A stretch of DNA of 64,000 nucleotides, from assembly GCF_018449695.1 (NCBI RefSeq), contig NZ_JAAVUY010000002.1, positions 372,001 to 436,000 of the forward strand, given 5' to 3'. This document shows, in pieces, positions 25,724 to 35,559 of the stretch. The notes beneath the pieces were generated by a model. The model was not told the origin of the DNA, made no database searches, and worked only from the letters and a program-made list of their open reading frames with translations. This stretch comes from Bradyrhizobium sp. dw_411 (lineage in GTDB: Bacteria > Pseudomonadota > Alphaproteobacteria > Rhizobiales > Xanthobacteraceae). Position 1 is the first letter of the stretch, and each line of letters opens with the position of its first letter. The position numbers and the translations under genes are program-made.

Positions 25724-26803
25724 TTACTTGCCGGGGATCTTGTCGTCGATGCCCTTGACGTAGAAGTTCATGCTGAGCACCTGGCCATCGTCGAGATGGT
25801 CGCCGCCCTTGCACTCAACCGTCTTGCCGTCCTGGTCGACGATCGGGCATTTGAACGGATACAGCTTGCCTTCGGTGATTGCGGCTTCGGTATCCATCGC
25901 CAGTTTCTTCACGTCGTCGGGCATGTTGGTGTAGGGCGCCATCACGACCAGCTTCGACTTCAAGCCACCCCAGACGTTATCCGTGGTCCACTTGCCGTCG
26001 AGTTCGGCCTTGACGCGGTCGATGTAGTAGGGCGCCCAGTTGTCCATGATCGAGGTCAGCTGCGTCTTCGGACCGAACTTGATCATTTCGGAGTCCTGGC
26101 CGAACGCCAGCTTGCCGCGCTCGGAAGCGATCTGCATCGCAGCCGGCGAGTCGGTGTGCTGCATGATCACGTCAGCGCCCTGGTCGAGCAGCGCCTTGGC
26201 GGCGTCAGCTTCCTTGCCGGGGTCGAACCAGGTGTTCGCCCAGATGATCTTGACCTTGATATTCGGATTGACGGTCTGGGCGCCGAGGATGGTGGCGTTG
26301 ATGCCCATGATGACTTCCGGGATCGGGAACGACGCGATGTAGCCGAGCACGCCGGCCTTCGACATCTTGCCGGCGATCACGCCCTGGATGTAGCGGCCTT
26401 CATAGAACCGGCCATTGTAGATGCCCATGTTCTTGTCGGTCTTGAAGCCGGTAGCGTGCTCGAAATGCACGTCGGGATATTTCTTCGCGACTTTCAGCGT
26501 CGGATCCATGTAACCGAACGAGGTGGTGAAGATCAGCTTGTTGCCGGCGCGCACGAGCTGTTCGATCGAACGCTCGGAATCGGGACCTTCGCTGACGTTC
26601 TCGAGATAGGTGGTCTCGATCTTGTCGCCGAATTCCTTCACCAATGCCTGGCGTGCCAGTTCATGCTGGTAGGTCCAGCCGAAATCGCCGACCGGGCCGA
26701 GGTAAATAAAGCCTACTTTGAGCTTGTCGGCGGCGGATGCGCTGAACAAGCTTGCTCCGGCAGAGATCATCACTGCCGTCGCCGCGATGAGAAGCTTTCT
26801 CAT
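25724..26803 (-). CDS. BMP family ABC transporter substrate-binding protein
   Basis: 359-residue periplasmic binding protein of the Med/PnrA (BMP) family, which binds purine nucleosides in characterised members. Signal peptide: MRKLLIAATAVMISAGASLFSASAADK. The mature start is KVGFIYLGPVGDFGWTYQHELAR, with family motifs IFTTSFGYMDPTLKVAKKYPDVHFEHATG and GVLGYIASFPIPEVIMGINA. It is the last gene of a four-gene operon (ATPase, permease, permease, binding protein), ending in a strong terminator. AGGAG is at good spacing before ATG 26803. Purine location makes nucleosides or bases the likely ligand. Confidence 0.92.
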   Translation of the reverse strand: MRKLLIAATAVMISAGASLFSASAADKLKVGFIYLGPVGDFGWTYQHELARQALVKEFGDKIETTYLENVSEGPDSERSIEQLVRAGNKLIFTTSFGYMDPTLKVAKKYPDVHFEHATGFKTDKNMGIYNGRFYEGRYIQGVIAGKMSKAGVLGYIASFPIPEVIMGINATILGAQTVNPNIKVKIIWANTWFDPGKEADAAKALLDQGADVIMQHTDSPAAMQIASERGKLAFGQDSEMIKFGPKTQLTSIMDNWAPYYIDRVKAELDGKWTTDNVWGGLKSKLVVMAPYTNMPDDVKKLAMDTEAAITEGKLYPFKCPIVDQDGKTVECKGGDHLDDGQVLSMNFYVKGIDDKIPGK

Positions 26804-26881
26804 GGGTTTCTCCTGACACTAAGGGGTGGACTGTCAACCCCGATGCGCCCACGCCCCATCGTGTGCGTATCGGGTATTCAT

Positions 26882-27799
26882 TCATCGATCGGGTACGAAC
26901 ACCGTTCCCAGCGCCGCGGGAGCGGTCGAACCGCCGGTCCGTGCGCGCGAAATCAGAACGAGGACGATGACGGTTGCGAGATAGGGCAATGCCGACATGA
27001 ATTGCGAGGGGATGCCGAGGCCGAGGGCCTGGGTATGCAGTTGAAGGATGGTCACCGCGCCGAACAGATAGGCGCCGATCACCAGCCGGCCCGGCCGCCA
27101 TGATGCGAACACCACGAGCGCCAGCGCGATCCAGCCCCGGCCGGCGGTCATGCCGGGAATGAAGAACGGCGTATAGGCGAGCGGCAGGTAAGCGCCCGCG
27201 AGGCCTGCGCAGGCGCCGCCGAACATCACCGCGAACATCCGGATCCGCAGCACCGGATAACCCAGCGCATGCGCCGAAACGTGATTGTCGCCGGCGGCCC
27301 GCAGGATCAGGCCCGCTTGCGTGCGGTAGAGAAACAGCCAGACGCCGATCACCAATGCCAGCGACAGATAGATGAAGCCGTCCTCACCGAACAGGATGCG
27401 CCCGGCGAAGGGAATGTCGGTGAGCCCCGGGATATAGAGATGCGGCGCCGGTGTGATGCGCTCACCGACGAAGCCGGCTCCGATCAGGCCCGAAAGCCCG
27501 ATGCCGAGGATCGTGAGCGCAAGACCGGTCGCCACCTGATTGACGGCAAGGCCCAGCGTCATGAGAGCGAAGATCAGGGACATCAGGGTGCCGGCGACGA
27601 TCCCGCACAAGGCTCCGACGATAACCGAGCCGCTAAGCCATGCGCCGCCAAATCCGCAGGCCGCGCCCATGATCATCATGCCCTCGACGCCGAGATTGAG
27701 CACGCCGGCGCGCTCGGTCACCAGTTCCCCGATGGCCGCGATCAATAGCGGCGTCGATGCCGCCAATACCGAAAGAATGATGGCTTCAAACAGCGCCAC
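26882..27799 (-). CDS. BMP-type ABC transporter permease (second permease)
   Basis: 305-residue integral membrane permease of the branched-chain/BMP class with about nine helices. The conserved opening TPLLIAAIGELVTERAGVLNLGVEGMMIMGA is the family hallmark, also seen in the permease of the second system. It starts with GTG at 27799 and overlaps the preceding permease gene by 14 bases, so translation is coupled. Together with that permease it should form the heterodimeric channel for the binding protein encoded 78 bases further down. Confidence 0.9.
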   Translation of the reverse strand: MALFEAIILSVLAASTPLLIAAIGELVTERAGVLNLGVEGMMIMGAACGFGGAWLSGSVIVGALCGIVAGTLMSLIFALMTLGLAVNQVATGLALTILGIGLSGLIGAGFVGERITPAPHLYIPGLTDIPFAGRILFGEDGFIYLSLALVIGVWLFLYRTQAGLILRAAGDNHVSAHALGYPVLRIRMFAVMFGGACAGLAGAYLPLAYTPFFIPGMTAGRGWIALALVVFASWRPGRLVIGAYLFGAVTILQLHTQALGLGIPSQFMSALPYLATVIVLVLISRARTGGSTAPAALGTVFVPDR

Positions 27800-28877
27800 T
27801 GGACACCTTTGGCGACGGGAAGATCAGACGGAACCGGTAGAGAATAAGGGAATCGCAGGCGAGTACGTAAAACAGCAGGATGCCTTGAAACACCTTGGTG
27901 ACGTCGAGCGGAATTTTCATCGCAATCTGGGCCTGTTCGCCGCCAATGAAGGTGAGTGCGAGGAAAAGACCTGCAATTAATATTCCAACCGGGTTCAATC
28001 GGCCGAGAAACGCGACGATGATCGCGGTGAAGCCGTAGCCGGGTGAAAAGCCGGGCTGCAGGTGTCCGACCGGTCCGGCCACCTCGATGATGCCCGCCAG
28101 TCCCGCCAATCCGCCCGAGATGGCGAAGGTGAGCAGGATCAACTGATTGGAATTGAAACCGCCGAACCGCGCGGCGCGCGGCGCGGCGCCGACGACGCGA
28201 ATTTCAAATCCTTTAATCGTGCGGCCGAGCATCACGGCGACGGCGGCCACCACGAGCAACGCGATGATGGCGCCCAGATGCAGCCGTCCGCCACTGACCA
28301 GAAGCGGCACCGTTGCGACGGGGTCGAACTCCGCCGTGGTCGGAAAGTTGAAACCGTTCGGATCGCGCCATGGCCCGCGCACCATGTAATCCAGAAAAAG
28401 ATCCGCGACATACACCAGCATCAGGCTGGTCAGGATTTCGCTGGCGCCAAATTTCACCTTGCAGATCGCCGGTATCAGCGCGTAGAGCGCGCCCGCCACC
28501 GTGCCGCACACCAGCATCGCGGGCAGCACCCAATATCCGGCGTCGGTGCCATGGGTTACGACCGGGAGCCAGCTGCCGGCCACCGCGCCGATCAGAAACT
28601 GTCCCTCGGCGCCGATGTTCCAGACATTGGCGAGATAACAAAGCGACAAGCCGACGGCGATCATCACCAGCGGCGTGGCCTTCACTGCGATTTCCTGCAG
28701 CGAATAGCTGTCACTCAGGGGAGCGATGAAATAGGCGTGCAGCGCCAATATGGGGTTCTTGCCGAGAATGGCGAACAGGATGGTCATGGTCACGATGGTC
28801 AGGCCGATCGCGATCAGCGGCGAAATCAGCGCGATGGTGTTGGAGCGCTCGGCGCGCTTCTCAAGCACTAACTGCAT
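27786..28877 (-). CDS. BMP-type ABC transporter permease (first permease)
   Basis: 363-residue permease with about ten helices. Family features are the segment LVMIAVGLSLCYLANVWNIGAEGQFLIGAVAGSW near 70-105 and GSPGYGFTAIIVAFLGRLNPVG-like text near 275-300 (here GFSPGYGFTAIIVAFLGR). It overlaps the ATPase gene by 17 bases upstream and the second permease by 14 bases downstream, a tightly packed operon. It is longer at the N-terminus than its partner, as usual for the first permease of nucleoside systems of this class. Confidence 0.9.
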   Translation of the reverse strand: MQLVLEKRAERSNTIALISPLIAIGLTIVTMTILFAILGKNPILALHAYFIAPLSDSYSLQEIAVKATPLVMIAVGLSLCYLANVWNIGAEGQFLIGAVAGSWLPVVTHGTDAGYWVLPAMLVCGTVAGALYALIPAICKVKFGASEILTSLMLVYVADLFLDYMVRGPWRDPNGFNFPTTAEFDPVATVPLLVSGGRLHLGAIIALLVVAAVAVMLGRTIKGFEIRVVGAAPRAARFGGFNSNQLILLTFAISGGLAGLAGIIEVAGPVGHLQPGFSPGYGFTAIIVAFLGRLNPVGILIAGLFLALTFIGGEQAQIAMKIPLDVTKVFQGILLFYVLACDSLILYRFRLIFPSPKVSSGAV

Positions 28878-30432
28878 GCGGCGCTTCCTTTTGCTCCAGA
28901 CTGCTTCCGCCCATCAACAGGCCGAGCTTCTCACGCGTCGCTTCCGCGGTCGCCATCGGCTGCGAGAGGTGGCCGTGGAACATCACGGCGATCCGGTCGG
29001 TGATTTCGGCGAGTTCGTCGAGGTCCTGGCTGGTCACGAGTACTGCGGCGCCACTCGCGGCGAGGTCGAGCAGGGCCTGCCGGATAACGGCGGCCGCGCC
29101 GGCATCGACGCCCCAGGTTGGCTGGCTGACGACCAGAACCGCGGGGTTACGCAGAATTTCGCGGCCGACGATGAATTTTTGCAGATTGCCGCCGGACAGG
29201 CTCGCCGCTTCGGGATCGCGTTTGGCCTTGCGCACGTCGAAGGTTTCGGTTGCGCGATCGACGGTCGATAATGTCGCGGCGGTATTGACGAAACCATGCT
29301 GCACCATGCCGCTGGCAGCGTGGCCGGTCAGCAAGGCATTCTCCGAAAGCTTCATGCGGGGCGCGGTGCCGTGACCGAGGCGCTCTTCAGGCACAAAGGC
29401 CGCGCCCAGTTTGCGGCGCAGCGTGATGGACAGATGTCCCGCCGCGTGGCCGTCGATCACGATGGTGCCGGGGTCCGGGCACTGGCGCTCGCCCGACAGC
29501 GCCGCGAAAAGTTCATCCTGCCCATTACCGGCAACGCCGGCGATGCCCAAGATTTCACCACCCTTCAGCTCGAGCGAAATATTCGCGAGTCGCACGCCGT
29601 GGGGATCGTCGGGCTCCATGTTCAAGTCGTTGACGACGAGGCGCGGCACCGTGGTTTTCCGGCCCGCGGCCGCTTTGACTTCCTTGATGTCGGCCCCGAC
29701 CATCATGCGCGCCAGCGACGCGGCGGTCTCCTGCTGCGGGTTGCAAGTCGAAACCTTCTTGCCGCCACGAAGGATGGTAGCTGTGTCGCAGAGGCGCTTC
29801 ACCTCTTCCAGCTTGTGGCTGATGTAGAGGATCGCGCGGCCTTCCGCCTTCAGCCGGTCCAGCACGATAAACAACTGATCGGCTTCCTGCGGGGTCAGCA
29901 CCGCTGTCGGCTCATCGAGGATCAGGAATTTGGGATTCTGCATCAATACCCGTACGATTTCGATGCGCTGGCGCTCTCCCACCGACAATTGCCAGACCTC
30001 GCGCTTGGGATCGAGCGGAAGCCCGTAAACATTGGAGACTTCCTCAAGGCGCGCGGACATGTCCTTGAACGATTCCTTGCCGTCGAGGCCCAGCGCCACA
30101 TTTTCGGCAACGGTGAGATTGTCGAACAGCGAGAAATGCTGAAACACCATGCCGATGCCGCGCGCGCGCGCTTCGGATGGTCCGGAGAGAACCATCTTCT
30201 CGCCCTGCCAGCGCATTTCGCCTTCGCTCGGCTGGATCAATCCGTAAATTGTTTTGACGAGTGTCGACTTGCCTGCGCCGTTTTCGCCGAGCAGGGCATG
30301 GATCTGCTGCGGCCAGATATCGATGTCGATCGCTTCGTTGGCCAGAAAATTTCCATAACGCTTGGTCAGCCCAACTGTCTGGAGCAGGGGTGTTCCGCCG
30401 GAATGCAGGCCGGTAGGCGTCGGGTCTAACAT
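28861..30432 (-). CDS. BMP-type ABC transporter ATPase with two nucleotide-binding domains
   Basis: 523-residue duplicated ATPase like those of sugar and nucleoside importers. Domain 1 has Walker [10 protein letters not shown] (~51), signature LSVGERQRIEIV and Walker [14 protein letters not shown]. Domain 2 has a degenerate P-loop (GVAGNGQDELFAAL), signature SLSGGNLQKFIVGRE and VVSQPTWGVD instead of the usual Walker B and catalytic Glu, normal asymmetry for this family. It is the first gene of the operon with ATG 30432; the long upstream gap separates it from the divergent outer-membrane gene. Confidence 0.92.
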   Translation of the reverse strand: MLDPTPTGLHSGGTPLLQTVGLTKRYGNFLANEAIDIDIWPQQIHALLGENGAGKSTLVKTIYGLIQPSEGEMRWQGEKMVLSGPSEARARGIGMVFQHFSLFDNLTVAENVALGLDGKESFKDMSARLEEVSNVYGLPLDPKREVWQLSVGERQRIEIVRVLMQNPKFLILDEPTAVLTPQEADQLFIVLDRLKAEGRAILYISHKLEEVKRLCDTATILRGGKKVSTCNPQQETAASLARMMVGADIKEVKAAAGRKTTVPRLVVNDLNMEPDDPHGVRLANISLELKGGEILGIAGVAGNGQDELFAALSGERQCPDPGTIVIDGHAAGHLSITLRRKLGAAFVPEERLGHGTAPRMKLSENALLTGHAASGMVQHGFVNTAATLSTVDRATETFDVRKAKRDPEAASLSGGNLQKFIVGREILRNPAVLVVSQPTWGVDAGAAAVIRQALLDLAASGAAVLVTSQDLDELAEITDRIAVMFHGHLSQPMATAEATREKLGLLMGGSSLEQKEAPHAVSA

Positions 30433-31023
30433 TCGTTGCCACGCGTATGAGGAATGGGGTGCCTTAATAGTGAGCTAGTTTAGACTTCGGCGTAAGTAGG
30501 GAAAAAGCGCCAGCGTTTGCCCAACTCTTTGGCACTTGCCCGGCAGTGATTCCCCGGGGACGCCGTTGCGCAGTCTAGCGCCCAATGTGTCCCCGGAGCC
30601 TCATTCCGTCCGGTCAGGGGTCGAAATCCCCAAAAATCCTGTTGCAAAATTGTGACGGTCGATTCCAAATCGAAAGCGCCCACCAGGCCTGCCGCGAATG
30701 TGAGCGGCCCTGTTTTGTCCTCGTCAGAGGCCACAGGACATCGGTTTTTTGCCGGCGGATTTGCTGCTCATGTCGCGTCGGACTATCGAAAATAACCAGT
30801 AAACATAGGCACATCTGCCATTCTCAGGCTTGCCGGAGGCAATTTCGTGCGTTGCAATAATTCGTGCCGACCGGGCTTAACTCGCTGATCTACGGAACCT
30901 TATTGATGAAACTTGCGGCAGCCCATGGAAAAACTTGAGGCTTCTCAGAATTAACGAACGGCGCAAGTGTCCGGCTCAAGGACCTCGATCAATGTGGATC
31001 GTTCAACTTTGGGGGTAATCCGA
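30433..31023. other. Long divergent intergenic region
   Basis: About 590 bases between the ATPase gene (minus) and the outer-membrane channel gene (plus). It has lower GC than the flanks and must carry both promoters. Open frames inside (for example 30480-30734 minus) show no protein-like pattern and are not called. The plus-strand gene has GGGGG before its ATG at 31024. No clear operator was identified. Confidence 0.5.
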
Positions 31024-32139
31024 ATGTCCTATCGTACCAAAGCAATTGCAGCCGCGATGCTGTCACTTGCCTCTTTTGTTCCTATGAGCTTCGCAAGCGC
31101 TGCGGACCTTCCCGTCAAAGTGAAGGCCAAGCCGATTCCGGACGTTCCCTTCTTTCTCGTGATCGATGACCGGGTAACCTTCTCCTATATCGGCAAGGGC
31201 ACCGATCCGGGCGTATGGTCAGTCCGTCCGAACGGTACCAACAACGGCGACACGGCCAAGAGCGTCTATTCGTTCACGCATTTCGACGTGTGGGCCTACG
31301 GCACCAACTTCTTCAGCGTGAACCTGTTCAAGTCGGACCACAACGATCCGGCCGGCCCCTGCATCAACGCTGGCGTTCTTCCCTCCGGTGTTGCGGCGAG
31401 CTGCTCCGGTGCGACCGAGTTCTTCGGCCTGCTCCGCAGCACTTACGGGTGGAACGAAATCTTCAACACCAAGGCTTTCTCTTATGGGCCGCTGCATAAC
31501 ATTTCGTTCGAAATCGGTGCAGAGGGCGAGACGGAAAATAACTATTTCGCTCCCAACAAGCGCGCCTTCGAAGCCGGTCTGCAGTTCGCCTTCGATCTTC
31601 CCTACAAGGGCTACTTCAACGTAGCGCCCTTGGCCTATAAGGAACTCAACCGTAACTCCTTCAGCCAGTGCGGTAGCTTTACCGCTGCCGGCGCGGTACC
31701 GGGTGTTAACTGCAACCTGGATGGTGAAGTCAAATTCAACACGACTTGGGCCGTCGAAATCAATTACTACATGGATCTCGGCTTCCTGCCCGAGAGCATC
31801 AACTACTTCGCCATCAGCGGCCGTGCCGGTTGGTATGGACCGAAAGGCGACGACGCCCACCTGGTCAATCCGCTCGGTGGCGTTCAAAGCACCGCGACCA
31901 AGACCGAGCTGAACAGCGAACCGATCCGTCTGACCTTCGACGCCTCCAAGGCTTTCTGGGGTCCGAAGTACGCTCAGTTCGTTACCACCTGGGTGTCCTA
32001 CCGTTACTGGCAGAACAAGTTCGGCCTCGACCACAATGCTGAACTCGGCGTCTGCAATACGGGAACAGCCCTTGTGTATCAGAGCACCCATAGCTGCACC
32101 GAATCGAGCTACCAGGCTGGTGTGACTGTTAAGTTCTAA
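31024..32139 (+). CDS. Outer-membrane beta-barrel, possibly Tsx-like nucleoside channel
   Basis: 371-residue exported protein with signal peptide (MSYRTKAIAAAMLSLASFVPMSFASAAD) and a C-terminal Phe after alternating residues (GVTVKF), the usual barrel insertion signal. The segment VYSFTHFDVWAYGTNFFSVNLFKSD recalls the FENFxYWxYGDxFFF pattern of Tsx/OmpK nucleoside channels, and paired aromatic strands continue to the end. The ATG at 31024 has GGGGG upstream; a GTG at 30967 is in frame but would precede the signal peptide. It is divergent from a BMP nucleoside-type importer, consistent with an outer-membrane step of purine uptake. The Tsx assignment is by weak resemblance. Confidence 0.62.
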   Translation: MSYRTKAIAAAMLSLASFVPMSFASAADLPVKVKAKPIPDVPFFLVIDDRVTFSYIGKGTDPGVWSVRPNGTNNGDTAKSVYSFTHFDVWAYGTNFFSVNLFKSDHNDPAGPCINAGVLPSGVAASCSGATEFFGLLRSTYGWNEIFNTKAFSYGPLHNISFEIGAEGETENNYFAPNKRAFEAGLQFAFDLPYKGYFNVAPLAYKELNRNSFSQCGSFTAAGAVPGVNCNLDGEVKFNTTWAVEINYYMDLGFLPESINYFAISGRAGWYGPKGDDAHLVNPLGGVQSTATKTELNSEPIRLTFDASKAFWGPKYAQFVTTWVSYRYWQNKFGLDHNAELGVCNTGTALVYQSTHSCTESSYQAGVTVKF

Positions 32140-32165
32140 TCACCTGATCCTCTTCAGGTAAGTAA

Positions 32166-32200
32166 ATGGCGCCGCGATGAACTCGCGGCGCCATTTTCGT
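32166..32200 (+). terminator. Intrinsic terminator after the outer-membrane channel gene
   Basis: Perfect 11-bp stem ATGGCGCCGCG / CGCGGCGCCAT with a seven-base loop (32166-32194), followed by TTTCGTTT. It lies 27 bases after the stop codon. Confidence 0.9.
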
Positions 32201-32348
32201 TTCGGACGTCTTCTCATTGCGCGATCATCGGATGACCATAATCGTGCGGTGCTTTTGCGTAGCCTTTGGGGCGGCTTTCGCAGCTCAGGGGTTATTGACC
32301 GATCGCCTGATCGCGGGAAAAATTGAACGATCCTGGAAGGAGCCATGT

Positions 32349-32627
32349 ATGAGAGCCATCTACGCCGCAGCGATGATCGCGATACTGGTCGCGCCCGCAT
32401 ACGGCCAAGGACCTGCCCCCGGACCGCCGCCCGCACCACCGAAATCCAGGCAGGAACTCGAGGCGGAACGCACGGCCGACCAACGTTACAAAGATTCGCT
32501 GAAGAACATTCCTGACAAGCCTGCAGCCGACCCGTGGGGCGTCGCGCGGAGCGCGGATACGCCTAAGGTCACCGCGAAAACCCATCCAGCAAAGCCACCG
32601 ACGAAAACCGGCAATACGACGAACTAA
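32349..32627 (+). CDS. Small secreted hypothetical protein
   Basis: 92-residue exported protein: signal peptide MRAIYAAAMIAILVAPAYGQ, a Pro-rich linker (PAPGPPPAPPKSRQ), then a charged helix (ELEAERTADQRYKDSLKNIPDKPAADPWG) and a Lys/Thr/Pro tail. The ribosome site GGAAGGAG ends six bases before ATG 32349, which decides this start over longer in-frame possibilities. Similar short proteins recur in Bradyrhizobium as hypotheticals of unknown role. Confidence 0.72.
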   Translation: MRAIYAAAMIAILVAPAYGQGPAPGPPPAPPKSRQELEAERTADQRYKDSLKNIPDKPAADPWGVARSADTPKVTAKTHPAKPPTKTGNTTN

Positions 32628-32681
32628 AATCGGGATGGAGCAGCCGGATCGCGTCTGGGGCAGGCTTTAGCTGGAAACGCC

Positions 32682-33182
32682 TTATTTCTCCCAGACGCCG
32701 GCGTGCAGCGCCTCGGCTTCGTCTTCAAGCATTGGTCCAACCACTTCGGTGGCGCGTTGGCCGCTTGCCAAAACCTGACGGCAGGGCAGATCGAGGGTTG
32801 GGTTTTCCGGATGGTTGCCGGTGACGGCGCGCAGCCGATGTTCGCTCAGGCCGTACACCAGGCGGCCAATTCCAGCCCAATAGATCGCGCCCGCGCACAT
32901 CGCGCAGGGTTCGGCGGACGAATAGAGCGTGGCCTTGCCGAGTACCGCCGGACTGAGGGTCGTGCAGGCCTGCGTGGCGAGCAGGCGCTCGGCATGGGCA
33001 GTCCCGTCATGCGACGGCATGTAGCCGTTCTCGGCTTCAAGCAGGACGTTGTTGTTCTCATCGACAAGGATCGCGCCGAATGGATGATTGCCGTGGGTGA
33101 TGGCGCGGCGGGCGACATCGAACGATCGGCGCAGAAAAAGCTCGTCGAGTTCAGATGTGCTGGGATTTGGAATGCCGCCCAT
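32682..33182 (-). CDS. Nucleoside/guanine deaminase (cytidine deaminase-like fold)
   Basis: 166-residue zinc deaminase of the CDA/TadA/GuaD superfamily. Catalytic site: TAHAERLL (His ligand and proton-shuttling Glu) and SSAEPCAMCAGAIYWAGI (two Cys ligands). The SHDGTAHAE context and YGLSEHRL resemble bacterial guanine deaminase GuaD more than TadA; cytosine or another base remains possible. ATG 33182 has AGGA seven bases upstream. It lies 137 bases after the ATPase gene of the second BMP operon on the same strand, so it may process imported bases. Confidence 0.82.
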   Translation of the reverse strand: MGGIPNPSTSELDELFLRRSFDVARRAITHGNHPFGAILVDENNNVLLEAENGYMPSHDGTAHAERLLATQACTTLSPAVLGKATLYSSAEPCAMCAGAIYWAGIGRLVYGLSEHRLRAVTGNHPENPTLDLPCRQVLASGQRATEVVGPMLEDEAEALHAGVWEK

Positions 33183-33319
33183 GATCGTTCCTGCCGCTTC
33201 GCGCATCATGCAGAGGGCCGCCGGGGCAGGCAAGCCACACGGCGTTTTCAAGCGGGGTGGATTGCGGCCAGCGTCAAGAAAAAGCGTCTCATTTTCAAGC
33301 GCCGAAGCATAGGCCGGGA

Positions 33320-34852
33320 TCAGTGACCCGCCATGTGCCGTCCGATTTCGGTCAGATCGGCTTCGCTGGCGCGGGCTTCATAGACCAGTTGACCGTGGAA
33401 CATCACCAGCAGGCGATCCGACAGTTCGAGCAGCTCATCGAGGTCCTCGCTGACCAGCAGCACCGCGGCGCCGCGGTTACGCGCGGCCATGATCTCGGCG
33501 TGAATTTGCGCGACCGCGGCGAAATCCAGTCCGAAGCAGGGATTGGCGGCGATCAGGACTTCGACTTCGCCGCCGAGTTCGCGCGCCAACACGGCGCGCT
33601 GGACGTTGCCGCCCGACAGCGCCGAGATCGGCGTATCCGGCGTGCGGGTCTTGATCTTGTAGAGCCCGATCTTCTTTTCGGCATCGGTACGAAACGCCGC
33701 GCGATTGAGCCACCATCCGCCGCTCGCGAACGGCTCGCGGTCGAATTCGCGGAACGCGATATTGTCGGCGACGCTCATGCCGCCGACGCAGGCGTTTTTC
33801 AGCGGCTCTTCCGGCAGCAGCGACATCTTGTGCCGGCGCATTTCCTCGCGGCTGGCGTGGTAGACGTCGCCGATGACGCGGATTTCGCCGCTCTCGGCTT
33901 CGCGCTGGCCGGCGAGCACCTCGACAAGCTGGCGCTGGCCATTGCCGGAAACGCCGGCAATGCCGACGATCTCGCCGCCGCGCACCGCCAGCGATACGTC
34001 GTGAACGGCAATCGCACCGGCATCGTCAAGCGCGTTGATTTTGCTGAGTGCGAGCCTGACGTCACCGACTTCGCCGACCCGCGCCGGCTGCAGCGTCAAT
34101 TCTTCCGCGCCGATCATCATCCGTGCCATGCTGTCGGGCGTGAGATCGGCGACGTTGCCATGTCCCGCCAGCTTGCCACGGCGCAGGATCGTCACTTCGT
34201 CGGCGAACGCCATCACTTCGCGGAATTTGTGAGTAATCATCAGGATCGTCAGGCCGTCATTGACGACCATGGCGCGCAGCATGCCCAGCACTTCGTCGGC
34301 TTCGCCCGGCGTGAGCACCGATGTCGGCTCGTCCAGGATCAGAAAGCGGCGCTTCAAATAGAGCTGCTTGAGGATTTCGCACTTCTGCCGCTCGCCGGCG
34401 GAAATATCGGAGACCCTGGAATTGAGCGGCACTTTGAATGGCATGCGCGCCAGGAACGCCTCGAGTTCCTGCTTTTCCTTGGCCCAGTTCACAACCGCAG
34501 GCACGTCGTCGCGCGCCAGCACGAGATTTTCGGCGACCGTCATTGCGGGCACCAGCGTGAAGTGCTGGTACACCATGCCGAGGCCGAGCGCGTGCGCGTC
34601 CTTTGGGTTGGCGATCGCCTGTTCGCGGCCACCGACCAGCACGTCGCCCTCGGTCGGGTGATAATAACCCATGATGCATTTGACGAGTGTGCTCTTGCCG
34701 GCGCCGTTTTCGCCCAGCAGCGCGTGGAAGGATCCGGGCCGCACTTTCAGTTCGACATTGTCCAGGGCGACGAATTCGCCAAAGCGCATGGTCATCGCGA
34801 TGGCATCGACGCCGAGCGCGCCGCTCGGGAGCGGGATTTCGCCGATGATCAT
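33320..34852 (-). CDS. Second BMP-type ABC transporter ATPase, two nucleotide-binding domains
   Basis: 510-residue duplicated importer ATPase. Domain 1: Walker [10 protein letters not shown] (~47), signature [12 protein letters not shown], Walker [14 protein letters not shown]. Domain 2 has degenerate P-loop [14 protein letters not shown], signature [14 protein letters not shown] and [11 protein letters not shown]. It pairs with the two permeases and binding protein upstream. ATG 34852 overlaps the stop of the amidase gene (ATGA). The frame stays open far upstream of this ATG, but that part is the shadow of the amidase gene. Confidence 0.92.
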   Translation of the reverse strand: MIIGEIPLPSGALGVDAIAMTMRFGEFVALDNVELKVRPGSFHALLGENGAGKSTLVKCIMGYYHPTEGDVLVGGREQAIANPKDAHALGLGMVYQHFTLVPAMTVAENLVLARDDVPAVVNWAKEKQELEAFLARMPFKVPLNSRVSDISAGERQKCEILKQLYLKRRFLILDEPTSVLTPGEADEVLGMLRAMVVNDGLTILMITHKFREVMAFADEVTILRRGKLAGHGNVADLTPDSMARMMIGAEELTLQPARVGEVGDVRLALSKINALDDAGAIAVHDVSLAVRGGEIVGIAGVSGNGQRQLVEVLAGQREAESGEIRVIGDVYHASREEMRRHKMSLLPEEPLKNACVGGMSVADNIAFREFDREPFASGGWWLNRAAFRTDAEKKIGLYKIKTRTPDTPISALSGGNVQRAVLARELGGEVEVLIAANPCFGLDFAAVAQIHAEIMAARNRGAAVLLVSEDLDELLELSDRLLVMFHGQLVYEARASEADLTEIGRHMAGH

Positions 34853-35532
34853 GACAGAGCTCCGATCAGCGCGGTGGACGTCGCCACCGCGCCGAACACG
34901 CCGCCCTGCATCTTGATCATCTTGAGCGCGTGGTCGTGATTGCTCTTGTCGGTGGCCGCACAGCAATCCTCGATCAGCACGCATTCGAAGCCGCGGTCGT
35001 TGGCCTCGCGCATCGTGGTGTGAACGCAGACGTCGGTGGTGATGCCGGTCAGAACGATGTTCTCGATGCCGCGCAGCCGCAACATCAGTTCGAGGTCGGT
35101 GGCACAGAACGATCCCTTGCCGGGCTTGTCGATGATGGGTTCGCCCGGCAGCGGCGCCAGATCCGGGATGATTTCCCAGCCGGCTTCGCCCCGGACCAGC
35201 ACGCGCCCGCACGGGCCGGGGTCGCCGATCCCGGCGCCGATCTGCCGCGACCGCCAGCGCTTGTTGGCGGGCAGATCGGTCAGGTCGGGGCGATGTCCTT
35301 CGCGGGTATGGATGATGTGGAAACCCTGGGCGCGCATCACGCCGAGCAGCTTTTTGATAGGCTCGATCGGCGCGCGGGTCAGCGACAGGTCGTAGCCCAT
35401 CTTGTCGACATAGCCGCCGACACCGCAGAAGTCGGTCTGCATGTCGATGATGATGAGCGCGGTGTTTTCCGGACGCAGGTCGCCATTGTAGGGCCACGCA
35501 TAGGGCTCGGACTTCAGATAGCGCTCGGCCAT
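34849..35532 (-). CDS. Isochorismatase-fold cysteine hydrolase (amidase) inside BMP transporter operon
   Basis: 227-residue cysteine hydrolase. The Asp-Lys-Cys triad is visible: Asp30 in [10 protein letters not shown], Lys139 in IDKPGKGSF and Cys169 in [11 protein letters not shown], with the cis-peptide-type ITTDV. The family includes biuret hydrolase, ureidoacrylate amidohydrolase RutB and N-carbamoylsarcosine amidase; [13 protein letters not shown] and the REANDRGF segment fit the biuret/ureide-type branch. It sits between the permease and ATPase genes of a BMP importer, so its substrate is probably what the system imports or a direct product. A close paralogue lies at 46284-47009. Confidence 0.86.
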   Translation of the reverse strand: MAERYLKSEPYAWPYNGDLRPENTALIIIDMQTDFCGVGGYVDKMGYDLSLTRAPIEPIKKLLGVMRAQGFHIIHTREGHRPDLTDLPANKRWRSRQIGAGIGDPGPCGRVLVRGEAGWEIIPDLAPLPGEPIIDKPGKGSFCATDLELMLRLRGIENIVLTGITTDVCVHTTMREANDRGFECVLIEDCCAATDKSNHDHALKMIKMQGGVFGAVATSTALIGALS

Positions 35533-35559
35533 GTCACGGTCTCGTCTGTCAGTGAAGGG

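Noticed and set aside
30480..30734. 84-residue minus-strand frame between the ATPase and barrel genes
   Set aside because: No start-site support and no protein-like pattern; considered intergenic.
33257..34939. 560-residue plus-strand open frame
   Set aside because: Antisense shadow of the ABC ATPase gene.
33320..35497. Apparent 725-residue protein fusing a new N-terminal domain to the ABC ATPase
   Set aside because: The N-terminal 215 residues are the amidase gene read in another frame; the ATPase has its own ATG at 34852 overlapping the amidase stop.
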